Shown here piece by piece: positions 14,201 to 22,900 of a stretch of 64,000 nt of DNA. Positions within the stretch are counted from its first letter, which is position 1; every line of letters starts with the position of its first letter. The notes beneath the pieces were generated by a model, which searched no databases, was not told the DNA's origin, and saw nothing but the letters and a program-made list of their open reading frames with translations. Where the stretch lies: the NCBI GenBank assembly GCA_963920525.1, contig OY986438.1:134664671-134728670 (forward strand), given 5' to 3'. A program made the translations under genes and the position numbers. Source of the stretch: Dichetophora obliterata. Taxonomy: Eukaryota > Arthropoda > Insecta > Diptera > Sciomyzidae.

Positions 14201-17200
14201 ATCATAAAATAAAAGGTTTTTAATAAGTTTTAATTTGTTGGTCGCGGTAGAATTTTCTGTGGAAATGCCCATATATTAAGAAGAAGTTGGTACTAAAAGT
14301 GTACACAATTAACCCCTACTATTCATTTGCTATCAAAAATTAAAAAGTGCAAAAAAGAGATTAAGAGGACAACAAAAGAACTACAGGGCATATCGGAGCT
14401 CTTGTGTAAAAAAGGGCAATTGTGACAACACGTGTGTTTTGTTATTGTACAGCTCTTTTTTGCACAAGAACCTCGCAAATAGCTTCGGATCGTAAATACA
14501 CCTAGTGTTATTGCTTTTTGTTGTGTCACTCTCGCGCTATATGGCGCCAAGTACACCACCTTCAGATTTTTACGCTGCTTTGTGCATTTTTGAAGGGAAA
14601 CTTCTTTAGCACCGTTGTGATTTGAAACTCGATGAAACGAAAACGTAGTATATTTCAGTACGAAAATCACAAACAAACCACAGTACAGTACAAACCACAG
14701 AAGTATACTGTACTGTGTACAGTACTGTACTACTAAGCGTAGTATTTCAAAGACATTAAACGTTGCAGTAGCTGTTGAACTGTCGGACAATTTACAGCCT
14801 TTTTCTGTCCAAGTAATAATTGTTACTCAGTATTTTTAATATTTCTATGTGTTGGTTTTAATTTTTTGATTTCAAAACAAAATTTTAAGTCAAAAATAAT
14901 AAATTTTGATAAAAATTGCCACCTGCTTTTCAGATAATTACAATTTCATTAGCCAGAATAGGGCAGTTAGAGTCTACTCTTATGAGAATTTGTAAAAGTC
15001 AATCGAAAACATAGACGGTAAACGCACTTAGCGTTTTTCTTATTGTTCGGTGATTTTAAAAAATATAAGACCAACATTTTAGAAAATATTCAACAAAATT
15101 AAATATATTTAAAAACAAAAGTAAAAACTTTTATTTGCAAGTCTTTCTTTCTCATTCTTAGTTAACAATGTTTTATGAAAAAGTCATACTAAACATGTTG
15201 AAGATATGTGAATGTTTTTGGTGTCAACAAATCAGAAATTTTTTTAAATTAAATTTTTAAAAATTCCGATGGTAAGAAGTATTTCAATAAATTTTCAATA
15301 AAGTTTACGTTAGTTGAAAAGGGGCGAAAGAGGCGTAGTCAAAACCAAGTATGCCTATATCTAATCTAGGATGCAAACAATGTGTTCCAAAACTTAGTGA
15401 AATCAGACCACCCGTTTAGATTTGTTTTAATATATGATCAAATAAACAAACCAACAGAAAATTAATTTTATTAATATAACATAGATAGTCGATAGTATGA
15501 AAAAATTGATTTTAAGCCATAACTTTTGATTGAAAAGAGATATTGGGATATTTTTTCACATAAATTGTTTTTTACTATTTTTTTTTTAAAAAAATATAAA
15601 AATAACATATTGGCAAAAAAATAAATTTGGCAAAAAAAAAAGCATAAAGAGGCCCTCGATGTTTTGATGATAAAAACAGTTTAGTTTGCATGATTCGTAA
15701 GAAATTTGATGAAGTTGCTATATGTTCACACATGCTTATTGTAGGGTATCCGTAAGAAAAGACGAAATTCTTTACAGGTATTTTTTTACATCTAATCTTT
15801 GTCTAAAACAAGGCTGTTGAACCCGCGGCCTAAGGCAAGTACTTATCCGTGCGGCCCAAAAATATTAAAAAGGACTGAGCATGTCCTTTTTTTGAGGAAT
15901 GTATGGGTATTGTGAGCAGGTATCGCAAAAAAAATTAAATTTTTTGAAAAAGGAACGAAATTCAATGTTTCTTCGAATCGAAAACACTTCTTTTCACTTT
16001 TATTCTTTTGAATCGCGGGCACAAACACAATCAAAGTTAACTATCTTTAGCTGTGTTGTCATGAAAATAACTTTGGAATCGTAGATTTCACTATACTTTG
16101 AACAAATTTTAATATTTAAAAAAATGCAGTCTCCAAATTTAAAAACTATGTTATTTTATATTATTTCTATTGATGTTAGGCCCATACTTAGTACCATTTT
16201 ATGCATATAGCTTACAGAAAAAATAGTTTTTCGAGGAATTATCTATCATTTTTATAAATATAGAGCAAAATCAGACGTCGAATTTATTATTTCAGAAATC
16301 TCAACTTTCTTTTCGAAGAATTTGTCAAAATATTGGATGCAATTCTGAAAATCCAACAAATTGCAAACAACTTTTTGTATTTCAGCACGTTGCTCAAACA
16401 TATACAGTGAAACCTCTCTTGGGCGGACACTCATCGTCAGCCCATTTTTGTCCGCCCAATAGAGGTGTCCGCTTAATAGAGAGGCTGAGTTTTATATCTT
16501 TAAATGTTGTTATAGATTAATGAGCAAATGTTAAAGGCAATTTTTTTCAATGCAAAATACATTTATTGTATTTATGTATTTAACAAAATCGCGCATTATA
16601 TTATATTCTTTTAACGCATATGTGTTTAAAATAAAAAAAAATCAGTTCATATCATGAAAAATAGTATGTAATTGACAAACTTCAACATTTTACATGTGTA
16701 ATTCATGACTTAAGAAATTCAGAAATCGTCGATTGACGTAAGTTTTTTGTTTTTTTTTAAAAAAAACTATTTTGCATATGGGTTCGTTATCTCGTATGTC
16801 TATTCACTGCAACGTTCTATAGCTCAATGAAGCGATGGCAAGGCAAATGAAAAAAAAAAAAACAAGCGAGGCGCTCTGTGAGGAAAATCCCCAATTTAAT
16901 TTCTGTATGTTTACACACATTTTGTCAGTTACTTTTCTCGCTCATGTCCGCTTGAGAGGTTCGCGTCCGTCCAACAGACGTTTGTGTCCGCTTGAGAGAG
17001 AGGTTCGCTTCCGTCCAACAGAGGTTCGCGTTCGTTCAACAGATGTTTTTCGCCCAATTAGACGAAAATATACTGTCCGCGTCCGCTCAAGATAGGGTCC
17101 GCTTAAGAGAGGTTAATTTGTTCGAAAAAGCGGACGAAAAACTTGGTCGTGGAAAAACTGTCCGCTCAAGAGAAGTGTCCGCTTAAGAGAGGTGTCCGTT

Positions 17201-19531
17201 AGTAGAGGTTTCACTGTACCTAAAAATGGGAAAAAATATGCGGCCTTACTTTTCGATTTGATAAAAGAATTCGAAAATGGATTTCAGCATTTTCGAACGT
17301 TTTAAAAAAATTTTGTATTTTTGCAACTCCATTTGCAGTCTGGAAGCAAATTTTCTGGTTATGCTGGCAGCAAATTTTAAATGGAATGAATAAAGTTGCA
17401 ATCTGACATTCAACTAAAAGAGAAGTTTGATCACGTCTCTTTGTTGGACTTTTATAAATCATACCTGCCCAGAGACAAATATCACGCACTGCGCAGTCAT
17501 TCGTCATACATGGCATAATTTTTTGGAAGCACGTTCATATGTCAACAACTATTTTCAAGAATGAAACATACGAAGTGTAAAACTAGAACCAGCATGTTGG
17601 ATGAACACCTTGAACCTTGAAGACTGCCTGAGGACTGCAACCACGTCAATCGAACCAAACATTGACTCATTAGTTTCTTAACTTCAATGCCAAGCATACT
17701 ATTTATTGTATGATATGTATAAGTCCGTATTAAAATATATAAAATAATGTTAAATTAATGTTATGTTCTGTTTTTGTAATTGATAAGCTAATAAATTTTG
17801 AATTATTTCAACAAAAAAAATATATATTTTATTTTTTTTTCGCGCCTTTGCTTTGGTAATATACTTGTGGCCTAGGGAAACAATAAAAATTGGAAACCCT
17901 CGTTCTAAGTTATTTTTACATAATTTTCTTGTACCTTACGGTGTACGAGTTTTTTGTTTTTTTAATTTTTGTGCTACAGCGCTCTCTTGTTTCACCTAAC
18001 GGATTCCAACAACGCTATGAATAATCGGGCTAGCAAAAAAGCAATATTGTCCAAATATGACCTCACTTGGTTCTGTCGTTCACAAGTTATGCGATGACAA
18101 ACTCACTGGTTTTATATAAGTATTCAAATATTGGTTTTATCAACATTTTTCCACTGACCTGCTTTACGAGTCCCATGTTGCAATCTCGCATATAAATTTC
18201 GCTAAACTTATTCATAACAACACGTAATTCCTCGCTAGACGTTGTTGCATAGGCATTGGCCAGATCATGATAGACCTGTGCCAAAGGTTTCATAAACCGC
18301 GTGATGACTTGTGATGAATATTTTGGTATCGGCAAAATCTAAGCCATGCAGAAAAAGAGGTATATATATATATAATTCAAACATTCGCATAAGACGCACC
18401 TTTCCATGCAGTATCAATGAGACTAAAATGAATTTTTTATACGCTTCCAACATTATGTGCGACATGGCCATGGCGGGCGTGGAAATGCATATTTCATAGA
18501 AATAAAGCGCACGTTCGAAATTTTTCATCGCCGTATAGATCATGCCACCGTAGTAGTAGTAGAGCAGAAAATACTTGGCGTCGTTGTTTACATCCTGGGC
18601 GGTAATATGAAATGGCGATGTCTACAGTGAGATGCAACGCAGATTAATTTAAATTTTAAGCTCTCAAACAAAAAATTCCAAAGCAACCTACATCAGAACT
18701 CTGCATTCGTGTATCCATGGCGGTGGAAATTGACGTTATATCAATATCTAAAAATGAAAACGCTATTTGAAAACATGTTGACTTAAGACAGAGCAGGCAG
18801 AGATCGGCATGTATCGCAGTTAGTTGCGAATCGAAAAGACGAATCTTTTCGATTGCTTGTGCCAGAACTTTTATTCCCTGAATACAATGAGGTTGGGTGA
18901 CCATAAAATTAGTGAACAGATGGCAGAGCTCGTAGTCTGTAAAAACATCAAAATTTAAATGTTTATTGTAATATTTAAGTAGATGCGCTTACATGCATGT
19001 GTGGCAAATCTGACTTGCTCGCCATTGCACAAATTAATAAAATCTTTAAAATGCTTTATAAGCGCCGCAGAATCAGTCGGAGATGCATTCTGCAAAATAA
19101 AAAGTAATATTGAGCAATTCAAATAAAACAAGGATTTTTTTAACTACCGAGGCATTGTTGAACTTGGCAATCAACACATAGAGATAGCCCAGTGAGTGCT
19201 GTTGCACCTCCAGCGTCTCCAGGACATTGTCCAAGAAGTTCCACTGCTTGGTAAGCAGCTCCACAGTATCATTAAGATATTTTACTAGTTCACGAAAGCT
19301 TCCTGAAAACACAAGAAATTTTAATGTATGAATTTGATGTTTGTCTGGTAGTCTCGTTTGTGTGCTTGCTCGATATTCAACTGCATAAAATAAATTTCCT
19401 TAATAATCACATTAAGTTCTCAACAAGGACTTATCCGTGGATTGCAGTGCAGCCAATATATGTTCAAGATTCTTACCTGATGCACTCAGAGTCCGCACAT
19501 TATTTACATAATTTTCCAAGGCGCTGCCCAT
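1767..19531 (-). CDS. CSN3: COP9 signalosome complex subunit 3 (CSN3), 9 exons
   Basis: This encodes a PCI-domain scaffold subunit of the COP9 signalosome, the complex that removes Nedd8 from cullin-RING ubiquitin ligases; catalysis is in CSN5, not here. Exons (minus strand, in order) are 19531-19477, 19302-19148, 19089-18993, 18936-18692, 18621-18400, 18338-18159, 2293-2162, 2096-1914 and 1841-1767. All junctions are GT..AG, all phases join, and the sum is 447 codons plus stop, close to the known fly and human lengths (about 445 and 423, from memory). Diagnostic blocks are MGSALENYV at the start, [60 protein letters not shown] and a tail beginning YVKKAFG. ATG at 19531 is chosen because it matches the family N-terminus. 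Intron 6 is 15,865 bp and full of transposons; the other introns are 65-180 bp. Confidence 0.95.
3615..3637. repeat. (TA)n microsatellite
   Basis: An uninterrupted TA dinucleotide run of about ten units in otherwise unremarkable intronic sequence. Confidence 0.85.
4080..5210 (+). pseudogene. Transib transposase remnant (RAG1-core relative)
   Basis: These are scattered plus-strand blocks of a Transib-type DDE transposase, the superfamily related to the RAG1 core. The first block, at 4082, reads [15 protein letters not shown] and includes the region of the first catalytic Asp. Further blocks are [11 protein letters not shown] (near 4690), [14 protein letters not shown] (near 4830), [13 protein letters not shown] (near 4918), then an [14 protein letters not shown] segment and [20 protein letters not shown] (near 5090-5150). 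The order matches the family. Stops and frameshifts separate the blocks, and a 143-bp MITE sits inside at 4405-4547, so the element is dead. Terminal repeats were not identified. Confidence 0.8.
4405..4547. mobile_element. 143-bp MITE, TTA target duplication, TGCTATGTTC ends
   Basis: The terminal inverted repeats are about 30 bp; the left end begins TGCTATGTTCGCATTGGGAG and the right end reads inward as CGCTATGTTCACACTGAGAT. TTA flanks both sides (4402-4404 and 4548-4550). The TTA duplication points to PIF/Harbinger-type mobilisation (inference). The end motif is shared with the larger element at 42326-42909. It is inserted in the Transib remnant. Confidence 0.75.
5181..5260 (+). repeat. 80-bp dispersed repeat, copy 1
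   Basis: This is about 87% identical to 10969-11048 (both contain GCTGTAGTAGCTRAACTCTA). It lies immediately after the last recognisable Transib block. Identity unknown. Confidence 0.8.
5330..5966. mobile_element. hAT-type non-autonomous element with palindromic interior
   Basis: The ends CAGGGACCG and CGGTCTCTG are flanked by a perfect 8-bp duplication, ACCAATAC (5322-5329 and 5967-5974). An 8-bp duplication and CAGGG-type ends are typical of hAT elements. The interior is a long imperfect palindrome built from repeats of AATAACAGTTATTTTTGCC and its complement, centred near 5660. No coding capacity is seen. Confidence 0.85.
6708..7634 (+). CDS. LINE ORF1: PHD-finger nucleic-acid-binding protein
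   Basis: The product is 308 residues from ATG 6708. The frame is open further upstream to 6522, but the first 62 codons there are hydrophobic and unlike the family, so 6708 is preferred. Residues 12-67 carry a PHD-like zinc finger (C30, C34, H39, C42, C64, C67, with C12 and C18). A lysine-rich tract lies near residues 148-165 and a Ser/Thr/Pro-rich linker follows. The C-terminal third ([18 protein letters not shown] through [20 protein letters not shown]) resembles the RRM-like domain in ORF1 proteins of jockey/CR1 elements. It probably packages element RNA. The frame ends CAA AAA AAC TGA, a possible frameshift site into ORF2. Confidence 0.85.
   Translation: MDYFSAENIVACSLDELCKSQNILNPMFSCSGPCEQMFHASCAGISKSCLDDLKSQRSGLRWYCASCRALSPDELYSKIKLFGESLNSLNNNFREIVTFFSEVRAAPSTSVYDENSISENIPLSLSQTVSSGTQTILSSEDHIIAKKKRKNKKNNKKRKSSRSTSQAKQPSAPLLNRNTPVTSSSPSNIPSLTNSSVLTPIEPRNLSSLRAVSRKKNVFISRLQPDTTVENVLTFIKHNKLLSQNAFCSCKKIGNKPSHASFILTVPAEEFATVLNSNLWTDNILVTEFQPKNKPRGTTQAARQSQKN
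7625..7631 (+). promoter_or_regulatory. candidate -1 ribosomal frameshift heptamer A_AAA_AAC
   Basis: In the ORF1 frame, the last codons are CAA AAA AAC TGA. The heptamer A AAA AAC is a classic -1 slippery sequence and abuts the stop. Slipping back by one base puts the ribosome on CTG AAT AGG TTA, directly in the ORF2 frame and upstream of the conserved endonuclease motif. The sequence and frames are seen; the function is inference. Confidence 0.55.
7631..10501 (+). CDS. LINE ORF2: AP endonuclease and reverse transcriptase
   Basis: There are about 956 codons from the putative shift point, 933 from the first ATG (7700). The AP-type endonuclease comes first: [10 protein letters not shown] (encoded at 7646-7675, upstream of that ATG), [19 protein letters not shown] and [10 protein letters not shown]. 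The reverse transcriptase follows: [54 protein letters not shown] and [13 protein letters not shown]. The C-terminal region includes [13 protein letters not shown]. Together these activities nick the target and copy the element RNA in place. No stops or frameshifts are visible. Because the first endonuclease box precedes the first ATG, the product must start at a non-ATG codon, by reinitiation, or by a -1 shift from ORF1. Confidence 0.92.
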   Translation: MNRLSLYYQNVRGLRSKTRDIFLMSQNFSEDIIALTETWLNGSITDLELFDNSFEVYRRDRHADNTSTVGGGVLLAVRNSFVSSIIVIPCSANIELICVRVVHSNSNVYLINAYVPPKSSVEVYASLADCIEYVISIIDVNDDILLLGDFNLPDLKWESSDDDTYFCASNSKTRQEHIFVDNICSDLQQVSCIYNSRERLLDLVLTTDSNNVIVERAPHVLTAVDEYHPPLSIWYKSDRDNIVKSNSIDKVYEFNFKKADFLKLNHLLQSKLHVILEYVNNNTLDNSINFFYMEIFAMFSLSVPYSLKFTKNCAYPWYTKELKILRNSRNRAWKKYVCSLDLNDLEIYKRLFLDFENCSATLYQNYLDSTKLRILSDPKKFWGFINTKKKSDGFPSSFKTSDGFTDDPVVICGLFANLFKESFCSDSFNPDEEYFEYMNSTPRVSLDSISFTSEDILKYIGLIDEDFNAGPDGIPAAVLTRCGSVLSQPLSMLFNKSISESIFPLFWKKSFIGPIYKKGCKNDINNYRPIAKLSSIPKLFERLVYDRVKIHCGKVMTTRQHGFVTGRSTVSNLLDFTTFCLNSFYSGNQVDCIYTDFSKAFDKLPHNLILFKLKLMGFPQFFVSWIQSYLTERSYQIRFRGVLSAEFIAESGVPQGSHLGPLLFILAINDVTHIIKHSHLLIYADDMKIYRTIDAKDNSDLLQSDLKSFEIWCSKNNMFLNPDKCQTMTFSRKRNNLIFDYTIKDTALNRVDSVKDLGICMDSKLSFNDHIDYICKKASSMLGFMKRWAKEFNSMITTTTLYYAIVRPHLEYASQVWSPSYNVHVERIERIQKRFVRFALRGLSATDTLNLPPYEDRLKLLKMQSLNERRKSADIVYLHQLITGVFDSPELLTLINFNTNRRSSRNANNLIYLPFSRTNYMATAPLHRMSTFVNNCSFFDVNLSKGQLKSRLKTNV
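10625..10947. mobile_element. 323-bp MITE with GGGGCTATTCAC ends
   Basis: Inverted ends GGGGCTATTCACGGTT and (right, read inward) AAGGCCATTCACAGTT are flanked by ATT on both sides. The end motif resembles the MITE at 21075-21365. It lies in the 3' part of the LINE. No coding. Confidence 0.6.
10969..11048 (+). repeat. 80-bp dispersed repeat, copy 2
   Basis: This is the second copy of the repeat at 5181-5260, in the same orientation, located between the CR1-like LINE and the tail of the next LINE. Confidence 0.8.
11097..12470 (-). mobile_element. 5'-truncated LINE with (AAAT)n tail
   Basis: On the minus strand the reverse transcriptase starts abruptly near 12470. It runs to a stop at 11408, followed by about 300 bp of UTR and an (AAAT)5 tail (plus-strand ATTT units at 11097-11116). 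Truncation at the 5' end with a simple 3' tail is typical of LINE insertion. Confidence 0.85.
11408..12466 (-). pseudogene. reverse transcriptase C-terminal half of truncated LINE
   Basis: The frame is open, without an ATG, from about 12466. It contains [43 protein letters not shown] and [16 protein letters not shown], then the C-terminal region ending near [13 protein letters not shown]. The frame from the first ATG (12346) is 312 residues with no stops. The endonuclease and the first part of the reverse transcriptase are missing, so it cannot move on its own. The clade is probably jockey/CR1-like; exact placement needs a tree. Confidence 0.85.
12918..13255. mobile_element. 338-bp MITE, TTA duplication, AGCGCT ends
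   Basis: The left end AGCGCTAATTATAATATACG and the right end read inward, AGCGCTGATTATAATAGACG, form good terminal inverted repeats. TTA flanks both sides (12915-12917 and 13256-13258). It fits the PIF/Harbinger-type MITE pattern (inference). No coding. Confidence 0.75.
13256..15808. repeat. cluster of short direct and inverted repeats, no gene
   Basis: Around 13258-13315 there are about four tandem copies of a 14-bp unit, TACGCTTAGTACTG. A reverse-complement version lies at 14700-14745. A 46-bp direct repeat (core GCACCGTTGTGATTTGAAAC) occurs at about 12827-12870 and 14600-14645. At 14393-14482 there is a hairpin whose arms contain GAGCTCTTGTG and its complement. These look like overlapping MITE debris. 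A 155-codon minus-strand frame at 14323-14790 overlaps the repeats and is not convincing. 14800-15808 shows only AT-rich sequence. Confidence 0.5.
16405..17216. mobile_element. 812-bp TA-flanked element with CAGTGAAACCTC ends
   Basis: CAGTGAAACCTC at the left and GAGGTTTCACTG at the right are flanked by TA (16403-16404 and 17217-17218), as in Tc1/mariner/pogo-type insertion. Variants of TCCGCTTAAGAGAGG are repeated many times near both ends (16435-16490 and 16945-17200), giving sub-terminal repeat arrays. No transposase is visible, so it is probably non-autonomous. It is inserted in the hAT element. Confidence 0.8.
17240..17690 (+). pseudogene. hAT transposase C-terminal remnant
   Basis: In broken plus-strand frames one reads [12 protein letters not shown], then [35 protein letters not shown], a [14 protein letters not shown] block, and [16 protein letters not shown]. 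This is the dimerisation-region tail of hAT transposases (the group often annotated as GTF2IRD2-like). Stops and indels show it is inactive. Confidence 0.75.
18159..19531 (-). CDS. CSN3: CSN3 exons 1-6 (N-terminal two thirds)
   Basis: Exons 1-6 give residues 1-318, ending NMGLVKQ at 18159. The helical repeats that precede the PCI domain are readable through exons 2-5: [19 protein letters not shown], then [19 protein letters not shown], then [19 protein letters not shown]. The introns here are compact, in contrast with the giant intron that follows. The exon 6 donor is CAG|GTCAGT. Confidence 0.95.
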
Positions 19532-20656
19532 ATTATTAGCTTCACTTAATTTATTGTAGACTTCGCACGCGTTTCAATAAATATTCATAATTTATATAAA
19601 TCACAATTTTTTAATAATATCCTATATTTTTCTCTACTTTATCTTCACTTTTTTTGCAGTTCTCACATATATTCACAGTCTTCTCATCGAAATTGTGATT
19701 CGTACAGATTTTTTTGTTCTTTTTGCGGCTTTATTTTGCCATCAAAGTGCTGATCTCTTTTGTTTCAGGGTTTTTCGGTGTGGTGTGAGCGAGAAAGTGC
19801 GTTAAAATTGTTATTCGCAAAACTCGTCCGTCATGGCAAACGTCAATTTTGACATTCTTTTACAGGCATGTGTTTGACAACATGAATGTAATAGATTGTA
19901 AATAAGTCCTAATTTACACAGTCAGAACTTGACAGTAAAACCTACAAGAAATGGGTAGCACAGTGTCTACACTTGCAATATTTGATACCATTCGAACGGT
20001 CAAATTGAATTCCCTGAGCAATATCGCAAGTGTAGACTGCTCATATCATGAAATTGCTCACATCACAAAATTTATCTCTTGAAATATTTCTTGAAATATA
20101 TTTCATGAAATGAGCTGTCACTTTTCAGTAAAATGTATAAGTGTATGTATTTTTAGGAACCTTTCAAGCAAAAAATATTGCAAAAGCATTAAAAAGTGAA
20201 AAAACACAAAATAGAATGACGAATGGGAGAATTTATTACTTTAATAAACTTTTACAAGCAATTCCAAAATGAAATTTCATGAGATGAAGTGACACCTAAA
20301 TATTATAGCATGAAATATAGATATCAAGATAGCAATCAAATATTTAGCCAATTCACCGTTTATTGTAAATTGGACTGATAAATGCGTCACAGCGTAATTC
20401 TTGGTTTCTAACAAGTCTGATTAATTTGTGGTTTTTGTTTAAATGCAAACTCAAGTTACGCAGGTCTGATTAATTTGTAAATGCACTTAGGCATGTTAAT
20501 GCAGCGTGTAAACTGATAATTACGGAAATAAGACACAACCCGGACAATATCTTTTCTTTTTCACTCATACTCAGATTCAATCTTTATTTTTGTTGATTCC
20601 AACACATAAACAAATGTCTAACTTGTTATCTTCTTCTTTCTTTTTTCATGAAAATA
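19532..20656. other. CSN3 upstream region; small hairpins, no gene
   Basis: The CSN3 promoter and 5' UTR must lie at the left of this stretch, but no clear core promoter element stands out. At 19961-20038 a hairpin has arms GTCTACACTTGCAATAT and its near complement. 20040-20330 contains several ATTTCATGAAAT-like palindromes. No coding exon is recognised. Confidence 0.5.
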
Positions 20657-21074
20657 CCTGGGGCCGAATTAAGGTCCAGTTATAAGAGACGTAATGTAAA
20701 GTAACGTAATATTGTCAACTGTCATCGTGACGGGACGTAATGTAAGAAAACGTTGTAGCAATTATAATAGACAGTAGACAGACAGTTGTTTGTCGTAAAT
20801 AATTGCACGTTCCTATACAAATACAATTAAAACTTAGTCATCCATAGCTGTGAATACATAAAACTATCACATTAATAATGAAAACTCAACAAAAAGCATA
20901 GTTTAACAATATAAAATAGCGCAATAATCGAATCTAACCCAATGTTTAGTTGTTCTTTGAACAGACGTAATGTAAAGTAGCGTAGAAATCGAAATCCAAC
21001 GGATCTTTACGTCCCGTTACATTACGTTACGTTTATTATAATCACTTGTATAAGAAAGTATTGTTTGAAACAAT

Positions 21075-21365
21075 AGGGGTATTCACACTTCAGTGCACTT
21101 GCCTGTGCAGTTGAGGACTTGAGGACTTGTGCAGTTGTTCAGTTAGGTTTTCGTGAACACACCACCATCACCATTTCAAAGCTGTCAACATTTTTCAATG
21201 CACACAAGTGCACAACGGCTCAAGTCCTCAAGTCCTCTAGTTGAAGGTAATAGTAGAAAAGCACTTGTGCAGATTTTTGACGTACGTAAAATTTGTTTTT
21301 GTAAAGTGCACAAGTTTTCAAGTCCTCAACTGCACAGGCAAGTGCACTGAATCGTGAATATCCCT
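21075..21365. mobile_element. 291-bp MITE with ~45-bp inverted repeats
   Basis: Terminal inverted repeats begin AGGGGTATTCAC (left) and AGGGATATTCAC (right, read inward) and continue through CAGTGCACTTGCCTGTGCAG almost perfectly. AAT flanks both sides. The ends resemble those of the MITE at 10625-10947. No coding. Confidence 0.75.
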
Positions 21366-22260
21366 AATAAGTGAAAGAACGCACTGCTCAATTGACATTT
21401 GTCATGTTTCCTCCGATCTACCTTTGGTTGTGCGGTCGATGCGTCGTCCCTCTGGCAGCACTGGTACGCTGGCGTATTGCGCGGCTAAGGCTCGCCGGAT
21501 GGGGTGGTGTTCTTGCCAGTCCGGTCCGACAGCAGGAAACTACACAAGAATAAAATCGTACCAGTTTATTTAAAAATTACCGCCTGGTACAAAAAACCCG
21601 AAAAAACCCGTACAAAACTATTTAAATCTCGATGGAAGATACTAAAAAAAACCCGCTTATCTTGCGCGAACGTGCTGAAAACGAAGAACGAATAGAAACC
21701 GGTTGCTTGCTGTAGCCACGTTGGCACGTCTCGTGGGTCGGTCTCAGGTGTTCTCTGACCGACCTAGGCTAACCCTCCCCTTCTGGCCCCAAAAGACCAG
21801 CCATGGTGACCCTTTTGCCTATATTTAGGTCACCCCAAAAACTTTAACTCTTACGCCATCTCTGTCTCACCCCAACCACCCATCTTGTCCTCTTCAATAA
21901 CCCATCATTTTTCTTTTCTTGTACAAACTTTTATATTTTATTATAAGGGAAAATTTTAAGCTTAAATACAATAATATTTGCGAATACCAAACTGTACCTT
22001 TGACTTAGACCAGCCAAGGATCTATAATAAGTTTAGCCTTAAATTATGATTCGTTTTCGCATTAGGCCTATATTAAATTTAGTCTTAGATTTAAATTTGA
22101 TTTTCAGCATTAGCTTTACTTTTACATTAGCTTTTTTTTTTTTGGTACTTATGATTAAATTTTAATTTCTGCATTTGGTTTTATTTTAGGCTTATATTAG
22201 ATTGAGGTTAATTTTGAATTTCTATAAATGCAACTTTATATTAGTCTGACTGATTATTCG

Positions 22261-22900
22261 TTTTGTTTTATTTTAAGTTAATATTAGTTTTGTTTGATTT
22301 TAAGTTAAAATTCCATAAATCTAAATTTATATCATTTTAAGTTTATATTACTTTTGTTTTGTTCTAAGTTTGTACTTTATGAATTTAAATCTATATTACT
22401 TTTAACTTGTATTCGTTTCGTTTTATTTTAAATTAAAGTTATATAAATTTAAATTTGCATTATTTTTAGTTTAGATTAGTTTTGTTTTATTTTAAGTTAA
22501 TATTAGTTTTGTTTGATTCTAAGTTAAAATTCCATAAATCCAAATTCATATTATTTTAAGTTTAAATTAGTTTTGTTTTATGTTAGGTTAATATTAGTTT
22601 TGTTTGATTTTAAGTTAAAATTCCATAAATCTAAATATATATCATTTTAAGTTTATATTACTTTTGTTTTGTTCTAAGTTTGTACTTTATGAATTTAAAT
22701 CTATATTACTTTTAACTTGTATTCGTTCCGTTTTATTTTAAATTAAAGTTATATAAATTTAAATTTGCATTATTTTTAGTTTAGATTAGTTTTGTTTTAT
22801 TTTAAGTTAATATTAGTTTTGTTTGATTCTAAGTTAAAATTCCATAAATCCAAATTCATATTATTTTAAGTTTAAATTAGTTTTGTTTTATTTTAAGTTA
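22261..22900. repeat. 310-bp tandem array in 3' LTR
   Basis: Two full 310-bp units plus a partial third, built of short runs such as TTTTGTTTTATTTTAAGTTA. Shorter variants continue on both sides (about 22070-23330). The same array is at 34762-35401 in the other LTR. Confidence 0.85.

Larger units (their letters stand above)
15809..17910 (+). mobile_element. dead hAT transposon, interrupted by a TA-flanked element
   Basis: The left end begins CAAGGCTGTTGAACC and the right end, read inward, CGAGGGTTTCC. Flanks GTCTAAAA and TTCTAAGT share TCTAA and could be a worn 8-bp duplication. The plus strand carries a hAT transposase tail (separate entry). 812 bp of a different transposon sits inside at 16405-17216. 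Confidence 0.6.
2294..18158. other. CSN3 intron 6, 15.9 kb, filled with nested transposons
   Basis: This is bounded by the exon 6 donor (CAG|GTCAGT) and the exon 7 acceptor (TTGCAG|GTTTCG). Most of its length is accounted for by transposons listed separately. From 2294 to about 4080, and 5975-6290, only AT-rich sequence with simple repeats is visible. Confidence 0.9.

Noticed and set aside
14323..14790. 155-codon minus-strand frame
   Set aside because: Overlaps hairpins and direct repeats; composition and content look like translated repeat.
22261..22900. Regular repeats as a CRISPR array
   Set aside because: Units are contiguous 310-bp tandem repeats without spacers, in a eukaryotic LTR.
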